This document shows, piece after piece, positions 50,268-58,345 of a DNA stretch of 64,000 nucleotides. How positions within the stretch are numbered: position 1 is the stretch's first letter; the number at the start of each line of letters is the position of its first letter. A program made the position numbers and the translations under genes. Origin of the DNA: Bradyrhizobium sp. RD5-C2 (GTDB lineage: Bacteria > Pseudomonadota > Alphaproteobacteria > Rhizobiales > Xanthobacteraceae); the NCBI RefSeq assembly GCF_019972155.1, contig NZ_BOVL01000013.1, positions 62,001 to 126,000 on the forward strand, read 5' to 3'. Under the pieces are notes generated by a model, which did not search any database, was not told where the DNA came from, and worked only from the letters and a program-made list of their open reading frames with translations.

Positions 50268-51278
50268 ATGTACAGGGGATTGATCACGACAGCTGTTCTC
50301 GTCGCAGGCATCGCGAGCGCAAGCGCGGCGACGCTCGACACCATCAAGCAGCGCGGCACGCTGGTGTGCGGCGTTTCGACCGGCTTTGCCGGCTTCTCGG
50401 CGCCGGACTCGCAGGGTAATTTCAAGGGCCTCGATGTCGACTATTGCCGCGCGCTCGCCGCGGGCGTGCTCGGCGATGCCAACAAGGTGCGCTACGTCGC
50501 GCTGACCGCGCAGAACCGCTTCACCGCGCTGCAATCCGGCGAGATCGACGTGCTGTACCGCAACTCGACGCAGACCTATCTGCGCGGCACCACGCTCGGC
50601 CTGCGCCAGGGCCCCGTCAATTTCTACGACGGTCAGGGTTTTGTGGTGAAGAAGGACCTCGGCGTGAAGGAGCTGAAGGATCTCAAGGGCGCCACCGTCT
50701 GCGTCGCGCAGGGCACCACGCATGAGGTGACGCTCGGCGACTACGGTCGCGCCAACGGCATCGACTGGAAGCCTTTGGTGTTCGATCGCCCCGACACCAT
50801 GTACCAGACCTTCTTCGGCGGCCGCTGCGATGCCATGACCCAGGACGCCTCGGCGCTCGCCGGCGCGGTCGCAACTGCGGCGCCGAAGGCCGACGACTAT
50901 GTCGTGCTGCCGCAGACCATCAGCAAGGAGCCGCTCGGCCCGTTCACCCGCAACGGCGACGAGGTCTGGAGCGACATCATCACCTGGCTGCATTACGGCC
51001 TGGTCGAAGCCGAAGAACTCGGCGTGACGCAGGCCAATGTCGACGAGATGACGAAGTCGCAGGTCCCGGCGATCCAGCGCCTGCTCGGCGCGTCCGGCGA
51101 TCTCGGCTCGCGGCTCGGCCTCGACAACAAATGGCTGGTCGCGGCGATCAAGGCCGGCGGCAATTACGGCGAGATCTTCGAGCGCAATGTCGGCAAGGCG
51201 AGCCCCCTGAAGCTCGAACGCGGCCTCAACGGCACCTGGAGCAAGGGTGGCTTGATGTATGCGATCCCGTTCAAGTAA
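50268..51278 (+). CDS. aapJ: Amino-acid ABC transporter substrate-binding protein (AapJ-like)
   Basis: This 336-residue periplasmic binding protein starts at ATG 50268, preceded by a strong AGGAGGTG (50256-50262). A signal peptide (MYRGLITTAVLVAGIASASA) is followed by the AapJ-type sequence TLDTIKQRGTLVCGVSTGFAGFSAPD, in part, then FKGLDVDYCRALAAG, LQSGEIDVLYRNST and KGLEDL-like turns. Cys residues CGV/CRA fit the family. It is on the opposite strand and 2.3 kb away from the aapQM permeases, but the operator links the two units. Confidence 0.9.
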   Translation: MYRGLITTAVLVAGIASASAATLDTIKQRGTLVCGVSTGFAGFSAPDSQGNFKGLDVDYCRALAAGVLGDANKVRYVALTAQNRFTALQSGEIDVLYRNSTQTYLRGTTLGLRQGPVNFYDGQGFVVKKDLGVKELKDLKGATVCVAQGTTHEVTLGDYGRANGIDWKPLVFDRPDTMYQTFFGGRCDAMTQDASALAGAVATAAPKADDYVVLPQTISKEPLGPFTRNGDEVWSDIITWLHYGLVEAEELGVTQANVDEMTKSQVPAIQRLLGASGDLGSRLGLDNKWLVAAIKAGGNYGEIFERNVGKASPLKLERGLNGTWSKGGLMYAIPFK

Positions 51279-51290
51279 CGCTTCTTGTTA

Positions 51291-51434
51291 CCTCTCCCGC
51301 TCGCGGGGAGAGGTCGTCGTTCAAGCGTAGCTTGAATGACGGATGAGAGGGAGCCTCCGCATATCCCCCTCTGACTTGTTACGACGATAGAGCCCCTCAC
51401 CCCTGCCCTCTCCCCGCGAAGGGCGGGGAGAGGG
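51291..51434. repeat. Cluster of three intergenic stem-loops, type E
   Basis: A stem of the CCTCTCCC/GGGGAGAGG type at 51291-51313, TTCAAGC-GTA-GCTTGAA at 51320-51336, and a perfect 12-base-arm stem CCCTCTCCCCGC at 51406-51434 follow the aapJ stop. They occupy the 183-base gap to the next gene and may act as terminator or mRNA-stability elements. A related CTCCCC-type stem lies at 25177. Confidence 0.75.
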
Positions 51435-51461
51435 AGAGAAGGCAGAGGCAGTAGCAACCCC

Positions 51462-52097
51462 ATGCGCATCACGCTCATTCACGCCCTAAAGCACTCGATC
51501 GTGCCGATCGAGGCGTCATTCGCAAAACATTGGCCGGAGGCGCGGCTGATGAACCTGCTCGACGACAGCCTGTCGGCCGACCTTGCGCGCGACGGCAAGC
51601 TCAGTGAGCGCATGACCGAGCGCTTCCTCACCATGGGCCGCTACGCGGCAAGCACCGGCGCCAACGGCATTCTCTTCACCTGCTCGGCGTTCGGACCCTG
51701 CATCGAGGCAGTGGCGCGCGCGCACGCGCCGATGCCCGTGTTGAAGCCGAACGAAGCGATGATCGAGCAGGCGGTCGCGAAGGGAAAGCGCATCGGCCTG
51801 CTCTCGACCTTCCCGCCAACGCTGGTGTCGATGCCGCTGGAGTTTCCAGCGTCGGTCACGCTGGTGCCGAAACTCGCCGAGGGCGCGCTGGCGGCGCTGG
51901 ATCGCGGCGACCGCGCCGAGCACGACCGCATCGTGGTCGAGGCGGCGAAGGATTTGCGCGACTGCGATCTGATCGCGCTCGCGCAATACAGCATGGCGCC
52001 GGCGGCCGAGCGCGTCGCCGAGATCACCGGCCGCGAGGTGCTGACGACGCCCGACAGCGCGGTCAAGAAGCTGAAAGCGCAGCTCGGAATCAAGTAA
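51462..52097 (+). CDS. Asp/Glu racemase-superfamily protein with one conserved Cys
   Basis: This 211-residue protein has the Asp/Glu racemase/AMDase fold. The first Cys position is kept in ILFTCSAFGPCIEAV, but the second, normally in an LGCTE-like motif, reads LAQYSMAPAAE. Two-base racemisation therefore seems impossible; decarboxylase, isomerase or other chemistry as in arylmalonate decarboxylase relatives is possible. It follows the aapJ-like gene by 183 bases and may be co-regulated with amino-acid uptake. AGAGG lies some way upstream of the ATG. Confidence 0.75.
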   Translation: MRITLIHALKHSIVPIEASFAKHWPEARLMNLLDDSLSADLARDGKLSERMTERFLTMGRYAASTGANGILFTCSAFGPCIEAVARAHAPMPVLKPNEAMIEQAVAKGKRIGLLSTFPPTLVSMPLEFPASVTLVPKLAEGALAALDRGDRAEHDRIVVEAAKDLRDCDLIALAQYSMAPAAERVAEITGREVLTTPDSAVKKLKAQLGIK

Positions 52098-52274
52098 GCG
52101 CGCCCATCATCGCCGGGTACCGGCGGTAGTGGCTTGCGGCCCGTAGCCGACAAATAAATCTATCGATAATGTGCCGCGCGGCCTCGGTGGAGGCTCGTGA
52201 CGTAATCTTCTGCTGTCACATTATTTTCCTAGGCTGAGGCGGCCGACTTCCGGCCGAGATGAGGCAAACTCCCG

Positions 52275-53225
52275 ATGCGAAATACCTCTTTCCTTGTGAT
52301 TGCAGCCGTCGTTGCGCTTCTCGAACCGGCCGCCGCCCAACAGTCCCCGCCCGCGTCGTCGGCGAGCGCCTCCTCCGCGCAATTGACGCAAAAGGTGAAC
52401 GCCTATGTCGGGTGCATCAACCGTCTCTCGGCGCGATCGTACGAATCCCGCGAACGCTACTTTTCCTGGGCCGCCAAAAGCGGTCCCACTGGCAAGGAGC
52501 GGATCATCTACGGCACCTACACGATCTACGACACATCCGACTGCAAGGCGGGCGTCGCAGCCGCCAATGCAATGGACCCGCATGATGCCGGGCTCGAAGC
52601 CGCGGCGAATGCATATGTTGCGGCCGTCACCACGCTCGAGCCGCTGTTGAAGGAGGCGGACGACTACTACACCCAGGAGAACTACAAGGACGACAAGATG
52701 GCCAAGGGCAAGGCGCTGCATCCGCGCCTGGTCGCGGCATGGGATGCGTTTGCCAGCGCCGACAAGGCGCTGCGCGCCGGCGTCGAGGCAATCAATGACA
52801 ATCGCGCAGCCGAGCAGCTGGCCGCAATCGAGGCGAGCGAAGGCCGCAAGTCGCACTACTATGTCGAGGCCCTGATGATCCAGGCCAAACGCGTGCTTCG
52901 CGCGCAGCAGGCCGACAAGCCCGACCTCGACGCGATCACCCAGGCGCTCAACGAATATGAGGCCGCGGTGAAGGCAACCGAGGAGGCCTCGGGCAAGGAC
53001 GGCGACGTCAAGCTCGGCTCGATGTTCATCGGCAGCGCCAAATCATTCCTCACCACGGCGAAGCAGCTGATGCGCCGCGTTCGCGACAAGGTGCCTTACA
53101 GCTCCGGCGAGAAGATGATGCTGAGCAACGCCGGCGCGGGCTGGATGGTGGAAGGATCGCCGGCCCGGCTGATGCGCGACTACAATCAACTCGTCGACGG
53201 CTACAACCGCGGCGCCCGCATCTGA
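52275..53225 (+). CDS. Exported DUF3829 (YiiG-like) protein
   Basis: This 316-residue protein has a signal peptide (MRNTSFLVIAAVVALLEPAAAQ), with no lipobox Cys, and GAGG upstream of the ATG. The body is mostly helical with pattern LTQKVNAYVGCINRLSARSYESRERYFSW (in part), DDYYTQENYKDDKMAKGKALHP, and a C-terminal SPARLMRDYNQLVDGYN, as in the DUF3829/YiiG family. Function of that family is not known to me. Four bases upstream of the repeat type A copy 2 it is followed by a convergent MFS gene. Confidence 0.75.
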   Translation: MRNTSFLVIAAVVALLEPAAAQQSPPASSASASSAQLTQKVNAYVGCINRLSARSYESRERYFSWAAKSGPTGKERIIYGTYTIYDTSDCKAGVAAANAMDPHDAGLEAAANAYVAAVTTLEPLLKEADDYYTQENYKDDKMAKGKALHPRLVAAWDAFASADKALRAGVEAINDNRAAEQLAAIEASEGRKSHYYVEALMIQAKRVLRAQQADKPDLDAITQALNEYEAAVKATEEASGKDGDVKLGSMFIGSAKSFLTTAKQLMRRVRDKVPYSSGEKMMLSNAGAGWMVEGSPARLMRDYNQLVDGYNRGARI

Positions 53226-53286
53226 GTGGCGGCACCCGATGTTGCGGGCTGGGATGGCCGGCGATGCTCCTGGGGTGATCATCACT

Positions 53287-53371
53287 GTCATTGCGAGCGC
53301 AGCGAAGCAATCCATCGCGCCGCATATGCGGATCAATGGATTGCTTCGTCGCTATCGCTCCTCGCAATGAC
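53287..53371. repeat. Palindromic intergenic repeat, type A copy 2
   Basis: Inverted arms 53287-53315 (GTCATTGCGAGCGCAGCGA...) and 53336-53371 share the type A words CATTGCGAGCG, CGAAGCAATCCAT and ATGGATTGCTTCG with the copies at 95-174 and 59661-59741. It lies between convergent genes. Confidence 0.8.
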
Positions 53372-53401
53372 GGATCCAGCTGGCAGTCCGCGCAGGAGTG
53401 C

Positions 53402-54736
53402 TCACGCCCCCGCGTCGTTCACGTTCAGATCGACGCCCTGCGGATCCTTGATGGTCGACACCGTGATCAGCGAGATCAGCGACAGCACCGCGATATAGAC
53501 GCCGACCCGCCAGGACTGGCCGTAGGTGCCGATGATCCATTGCGCGATCATCGGCGCGAAGGCGCCGCCGAAGATGGCGCCGAGCGCGTAGCCGATCGAG
53601 ACACCGGAATAGCGCACCTTGGCCGGAAACAGCTCGGCATAGAGCGCGGCCTGCGGGCCATAGGACAAACCAAGCGCAATGGTGAGGCCGACGGCGCTGA
53701 TGAAGAACAGCAGCAGATTCTTGCTGTCGATCAAAAACCACATCGGCACCGCCCACAGCACCATCAGGGTGTAGCCGATCTGGAAGCAGCGCACGCGGCC
53801 GATCTTGTCGCCGAGGATGCCGCCCAAGAGCGTAAAGATGAACCAGCTCACTGCCGCCAGTGTGCCGATCAGCAGCAGCTGCTCCGACGGCATCTTCAGC
53901 GTGTTGGTGCCGTAGCTGATGATGAACGCGATCAGGATGTATCCGGCCGCATTGTTGGCCATGAAGATCAGCGCGGTGCGCAAAATCTCCTTGCTGTGCT
54001 TGCGCATCAATTCGCGCAGCGGCGCGGAGGATTCCTTGTGCCGCCGCTGCATCGCCAGGAATACCGGGGACTCTTCGACCGTACGGCGGATCACGATGCC
54101 GACCACGATCAGGAGGATCGAGAGCAGGAACGGAATCCGCCAGCCCCATTCGATCATCGCCTGCTTGCCGAGCGTAGCCGTCAGCACCCACAGCACACCG
54201 GTTGCCAGGATCATGCCGAGCGGCGTGCCGATCTGCGGGAACGAGCCGAAGAAGCTGCGCTTGTCGCGTGGCGCCGATTCCACCGACATCAGCGCCGCGC
54301 CGCCCCACTCGCCACCGGCCGAGAAGCCCTGCAGGATGCGGAGCAGAATAAGGAGTGCCGGCGCCCAGGCGCCGATCTGCGCATACGTCGGCAGCAGACC
54401 AACCAGCGCAGTCGCAGCGCCCATCAAGAGCAGCGTGACGACCAGCATGTTCTTGCGGCCGAAGCGATCGCCGAGATGACCACAGACGATGGCCCCGAGC
54501 GGACGGAACAGGAATGAGAGGCCGAGCGTCGCGAACGAGATGATCTGTGCCAGCAGCGGATTGTTCGCATTCATCGGCGCGAAGAACAGTGCGCCGAACA
54601 CCAGGCCCGCGGCCTGGGCGTAGACGAAGAAGTCGTACCACTCGATCGTGGTGCCGACGAGCGTTGCGGTGAGGACCTTGCGCTCCTCATCCGACAGCGT
54701 CGCGCCGCGCGAGCGCGCGGAGATTTCGATGGACAT
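53402..54736 (-). CDS. MFS transporter, metabolite:H+ symporter (MHS) family
   Basis: This 444-residue transporter has 12 predicted membrane segments. The ATG at 54736 has GGGGAGG upstream; an extension to 54901 is not coding-like. MHS marks are TTIEWYDFFVYAQAAG near residue 30, the motif GHLGDRFGRKNM, RILQGFSAGGEWGG (about 127) and the second-half GDKIGRVRCFQ. Related transporters carry alpha-ketoglutarate, shikimate, proline or other organic acids. No neighbouring catabolic gene points to a substrate. Confidence 0.9.
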   Translation of the reverse strand: MSIEISARSRGATLSDEERKVLTATLVGTTIEWYDFFVYAQAAGLVFGALFFAPMNANNPLLAQIISFATLGLSFLFRPLGAIVCGHLGDRFGRKNMLVVTLLLMGAATALVGLLPTYAQIGAWAPALLILLRILQGFSAGGEWGGAALMSVESAPRDKRSFFGSFPQIGTPLGMILATGVLWVLTATLGKQAMIEWGWRIPFLLSILLIVVGIVIRRTVEESPVFLAMQRRHKESSAPLRELMRKHSKEILRTALIFMANNAAGYILIAFIISYGTNTLKMPSEQLLLIGTLAAVSWFIFTLLGGILGDKIGRVRCFQIGYTLMVLWAVPMWFLIDSKNLLLFFISAVGLTIALGLSYGPQAALYAELFPAKVRYSGVSIGYALGAIFGGAFAPMIAQWIIGTYGQSWRVGVYIAVLSLISLITVSTIKDPQGVDLNVNDAGA

Positions 54737-55001
54737 GTGGCCTCCCCAAACCCGTTCTTGGCCGTACGGGCGTGATCGGCCGCGATGCGCCTGCCCGCAC
54801 GGATGCTGGTACCGGGATAGCAGAGCTTCCGGCGCGGGACGAGGAAAATAGTTGCAGCAGCAACGATAATGCGCCAACCAAGGCCTCGGGGCCGGTTCCA
54901 TGACCCGGCTACCTCACCCGCCGCCGACGGTCTCCCATCCCAAAACGCCGATTGTGCAATGCAGCAAGACCGCTATGCTGGGAGTTTCCAAGAGGTTTTA
55001 A

Positions 55002-56249
55002 GTGTCTGACATCAATGCCGATGCCTGGGTGTCCTCAGGCCACCGCCCGATGGGCTTTCCGGAATTCGTCGTCGTCATTGCCTCCATCATGGCGCTCAAC
55101 CCGCTGGCGATGGACATGATGCTGCCGGCGCTGCCGAACATCCGCTCCGCGTTCCAGATCGCCGACGCCAATCGTCCGCAGATGGTGCTGTCGATCTTCC
55201 TGGTCGGCTTCGGCGTCGGCCAGTTCGTGATGGGCCCGCTGTCTGATCGTTTCGGCCGCCGCCCGGTGCTGCTCGGCGGCATGGCCGTCTACACCATCGC
55301 CGGGCTGCTCGCGATCATGGCGCCCTCGTTCGAGACGCTGCTCTTGGCGCGCGCGCTGCAAGGGCTCGGCACCGCGGCAACCCGCGTGATTGCGACGTCG
55401 ATCGTGCGCGACTGCTACGCCGGACGGCGGATGGCGAGCGTGATGTCGCTGGCGATGATGGTGTTCATCGCGGTGCCCGTGATCGCGCCGTCATTCGGCC
55501 AGGCCGTGATGCTGCTGACGCACTGGCGCGGCATCTTCGTGCTCTTGATGATCTATGGCGTGATCGCGCTCGCCTGGAGCGCGATGCGGATGCCGGAGAC
55601 GCTGCCTCTCGAGCTGCGCAAGTCGCTCGCAATTCCGGAGGTGCTCTCAGCATTCCGCCAGACCGTCACCAACCGCCAGACGCTCGGCTACGCGCTCGCC
55701 GCCGGCGGCGTGCAGGGCTCGCTGTTTGCCTTCGTGTTCTCCTCGCAGCAGATCTTCACCGAGGTCTTCAAGCTCGGACATTACTTCCCGGTCGCCTTCG
55801 CCGCCTGCGCGGTCGGGGTCGCGATCGCCGGCTTCCTCAATTCGCGCATTGTCGGCCGCATCGGCATGCGGGTGATCTCGCACGCCGCGCTGACCGGCTT
55901 TGCCGTCGTCGCCGGCGCGCTGTTCCTCGCGGTGAAGACCGACACGCTGTCGCTGCCGCTGTTCATGGTGTTGGCCAGCCCGATGATGTTCGCGTTCGGG
56001 CTGATGATGGCGAACTTCACGGCGCTCGCAATGGAGCCGCAAGGCAAGATCGCCGGCACCGCCTCCTCGCTCTACGGAACCATCACCACCCTGCTCGGGA
56101 TCGGCATCGGCACCACGATCGGCCAGGATTACGACGGCACCCTGCTGCCGTTCGCAACCGGCTTCTTCCTCTGCACGCTGGCCGCGCTCGCCGTGGTGCT
56201 GGTGACGGAGAAGGGCCGCATGTTCCGGCCGCATCATCATCCGATTTGA
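55002..56249 (+). CDS. Bcr/CflA-type MFS drug efflux transporter
   Basis: This 415-residue exporter starts at GTG 55002, with AGAGG 6 bases upstream. It shows LNPLAMDMMLPALPNI near residue 32 (the Bcr/CflA first helix), GPLSDRFGRRPVLLGG (motif A), RALQGLGTAATRVIATSIVRD, and a second-half GIMISNF-like helix FGLMMANFTALAMEPQG. Twelve membrane segments are expected, and drug/H+ antiport is the family role. It is followed by a palindromic repeat; no regulator adjoins. Confidence 0.9.
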   Translation: MSDINADAWVSSGHRPMGFPEFVVVIASIMALNPLAMDMMLPALPNIRSAFQIADANRPQMVLSIFLVGFGVGQFVMGPLSDRFGRRPVLLGGMAVYTIAGLLAIMAPSFETLLLARALQGLGTAATRVIATSIVRDCYAGRRMASVMSLAMMVFIAVPVIAPSFGQAVMLLTHWRGIFVLLMIYGVIALAWSAMRMPETLPLELRKSLAIPEVLSAFRQTVTNRQTLGYALAAGGVQGSLFAFVFSSQQIFTEVFKLGHYFPVAFAACAVGVAIAGFLNSRIVGRIGMRVISHAALTGFAVVAGALFLAVKTDTLSLPLFMVLASPMMFAFGLMMANFTALAMEPQGKIAGTASSLYGTITTLLGIGIGTTIGQDYDGTLLPFATGFFLCTLAALAVVLVTEKGRMFRPHHHPI

Positions 56250-56255
56250 TCATCC

Positions 56256-56339
56256 GTAGCCCGGATGGAGCGAAGCGCAATCGGCGGTTCGTCGCACTGG
56301 CACAACTGCCCCGGATGTCGCTTCGCTCATCCGGGCTAC
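56256..56339. repeat. Palindromic intergenic repeat, type F
   Basis: GTAGCCCGGATGGAGCGAAG (arm 56256-56277) recurs inverted at 56319-56339 as CGCTTCGCTCATCCGGGCTAC with one extra base. It lies between the MFS exporter and the convergent DUF983 gene, and may serve as their shared terminator. Confidence 0.75.
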
Positions 56340-56355
56340 ACTTCCGTGGTTGGTT

Positions 56356-56790
56356 TCAGGCTTCGCGAGCTCGCCCGGCATTGCTTCGCGCCCGCACCGG
56401 CGCCGCTGCACGCCGCGTCGCCGCGAATCCTTCCATCCCGAGCTGCCATTGCAATCCGACGATCGCGCCCTTGGTCGGCTGCAGCAGCCCGAGTGCGCTG
56501 AACAGCGTGAACGGCAGCCAGATCGCCAGTTGCAGCCAAGCCGGCGGCGCGTAAGTCATTTCCATCCAGAGCAGCGCCGGCACCACGACGTGGCCGACCA
56601 CCACGATCACGAGATAGGCCGGGAAATCGTCTGCGCGCTGCGGGGTGAAATCCTCGCCGCACGCCTCGCAATGATCCGCCACCTTGAGGAAGCGGCCGAA
56701 CAGATGGCCGCGCCCGCAGTTCGGGCACTTCATCGCAAAACCGCGCCACATCGCCTTGGGCAGGGAAACCGTCTCGGTCATTGTCGTCAT
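56356..56790 (-). CDS. DUF983 family membrane protein
   Basis: This 144-residue protein has a zinc-ribbon-like cluster CPNCGRGHLFGRFLKVADHCEACG (CxxC..CxxC, about residues 22-45) and two membrane segments (YLVIVVVGHVVVPALLWMEM, LAIWLPFTLFSALGLL), the standard DUF983 layout. The start at 56790 has CAGGTCAAGG upstream; an ATG three codons later with AAGGATG is also possible. It is divergent from a MocR regulator with about 70 bases between. Function is unknown; the family is often near cytochrome oxidase genes, but not here. Confidence 0.85.
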   Translation of the reverse strand: MTTMTETVSLPKAMWRGFAMKCPNCGRGHLFGRFLKVADHCEACGEDFTPQRADDFPAYLVIVVVGHVVVPALLWMEMTYAPPAWLQLAIWLPFTLFSALGLLQPTKGAIVGLQWQLGMEGFAATRRAAAPVRARSNAGRAREA

Positions 56791-56811
56791 CCTTGACCTG
56801 ATCTGATCATC

Positions 56812-56840
56812 CATACAATATGCCTCATAGAGCATACAAT
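56812..56840. promoter_or_regulatory. Direct repeat CATACAAT, candidate MocR operator
   Basis: CATACAAT occurs at 56812-56819 and 56833-56840 in the same orientation, 21 bases apart (two helical turns). MocR/PdxR regulators typically bind tandem direct repeats, and this pair lies in the 71-base gap between DUF983 and the MocR gene, ending 22 bases before the regulator start. Confidence 0.55.
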
Positions 56841-56861
56841 CAAGACAAAGCGCTAGATTGC

Positions 56862-58238
56862 ATGGATTGGATCCCTACAGTTTCGGAATGGCACGGCCCG
56901 ATGTTCCTGCGCATCGTCGATGCGCTCGCCGCCGACATCGCAAGCGGCCGGCTGGTCCGCGGCCAGCGGCTGCCGACCCATCGTGCGCTGGCGTCGGCGC
57001 TCGATATCGATCTCACCACGGTGACGCGCGCCTATGGTGAGGCGCGGCGGCGCGGGCTGCTCGACGCCCGGGTCGGACAAGGCACCTTCGTCTCGGAGAC
57101 CACCGCGCGCGCGGCGTCCGAGCTATCAGCCCCCGTCAACATCGACCTCTCGATGAACCTGCCGCCGCAGCCGGTGGAGGCCAATCTCGATCTGCGCATC
57201 GCGCAAGGGTTGGCGACCATTCGCTCCGAGGCCGGATTTTCAGCCTATCTCGGCTATACGCGTCCCGGCGGCACCGCCGACGAACGCGAAGCCGGCGCCG
57301 CGTGGCTGCAGCCGCGCGTGCCACAGGCATCGGCCGACCGGATCGTGATCTATCCGGGTTCGCAGGCGATCATCTTCAACGCCCTGCTGGCGCTGACCTC
57401 GCCCGGCGATGTCGTGGTGACGGAGGCGTTGACGTTTCCCGGCATCAAGGTGGCTGCGGCGCGGCTCGACGTCCGCCTCGTCGGCGTTGCGATGGACGCC
57501 GAGGGCGCCCGTCCCGACGCGCTCGACGAGGCCTGCCGCAAGCACAAGCCGAAGGCGGTGTATCTGGTGCCGACGCAACAGAATCCGACCACGGCGACGA
57601 TGGGCGCGGCGCGGCGCAAGGCGATCGCCGACATCATCAGGAAGCGCGGCTGCGTCCTGCTCGAGGACGACGTCTACGGCCCGCTCGAACCGCAGGTGGC
57701 GCCGATCGCCACGCTGATCCCCGAACGCACCTACCTTGCCGCGAGCATCGCGAAGTGCATCGCACCGGCCTTGCGCGTCGCCTATCTGCTGGCGCCCGAT
57801 GCGAGCGCCGAGCAACGGATGCGCGCCGGCATGCAGGCCACCATGCAGATGCCGCCATCGCTGATGGTCGCGCTGGTCACGCAATGGCTGCGCTCCGGCA
57901 TCGCCGCTGACATCATCCGCGCTATCCGCAACGAGGCGGCCGCGCGCCAGCAGCTCGCGGCCCGCTTCCTCAAAGGCGTCGCCTATGCGGCGCGGCCGGC
58001 GAGCCACCATCTCTGGATGCCGCTGCCGAAACATTTCGACGGCACCGACCTGCTGTCGCATCTGATGCGCAACGGTCTCGCGGTGGTCGGCGAAGACGCC
58101 TTTGCGGCAGGCGATGCCGCGCCGCGCGGCCTCCGCGTCTCGCTCGGTGCCGCCCGCAACCGTGCCGAGCTGAGCCAGGCGCTGCAGGTGCTGTCGAATG
58201 CCGTGCGCACGCCGGTCGGCGCCACGCAAATTGTATGA
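56862..58238 (+). CDS. MocR-type GntR/aminotransferase-fold transcriptional regulator
   Basis: This 458-residue protein has a winged helix (GPMFLRIVDALAADIASGRLVRGQRLPTHRALASALDIDLTTVTRAYGEARRRG, in parts, residues 12-70) fused to a class I aminotransferase fold. PLP residues are visible: NPTTATMGAARR (about 245) and the Lys in AASIAKCIAPALRVAYL. Start ATG 56862 is chosen since the protein then begins MDWIPTVSEW; an earlier ATG at 56820 lies in the operator region. Such regulators sense PLP or amino compounds. It is divergent from the DUF983 gene, which is its most likely target besides itself. Confidence 0.88.
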   Translation: MDWIPTVSEWHGPMFLRIVDALAADIASGRLVRGQRLPTHRALASALDIDLTTVTRAYGEARRRGLLDARVGQGTFVSETTARAASELSAPVNIDLSMNLPPQPVEANLDLRIAQGLATIRSEAGFSAYLGYTRPGGTADEREAGAAWLQPRVPQASADRIVIYPGSQAIIFNALLALTSPGDVVVTEALTFPGIKVAAARLDVRLVGVAMDAEGARPDALDEACRKHKPKAVYLVPTQQNPTTATMGAARRKAIADIIRKRGCVLLEDDVYGPLEPQVAPIATLIPERTYLAASIAKCIAPALRVAYLLAPDASAEQRMRAGMQATMQMPPSLMVALVTQWLRSGIAADIIRAIRNEAAARQQLAARFLKGVAYAARPASHHLWMPLPKHFDGTDLLSHLMRNGLAVVGEDAFAAGDAAPRGLRVSLGAARNRAELSQALQVLSNAVRTPVGATQIV

Positions 58239-58345
58239 GTTTCGACCATCGTTAGGGAATAAACTCGCCCGAAAATGATTATGGTGCGGGGGCGCCTGCG
58301 CTAAAACCGCGGCGTTCATGGCATCAGGCAGGGGCGGGCTTTTCA

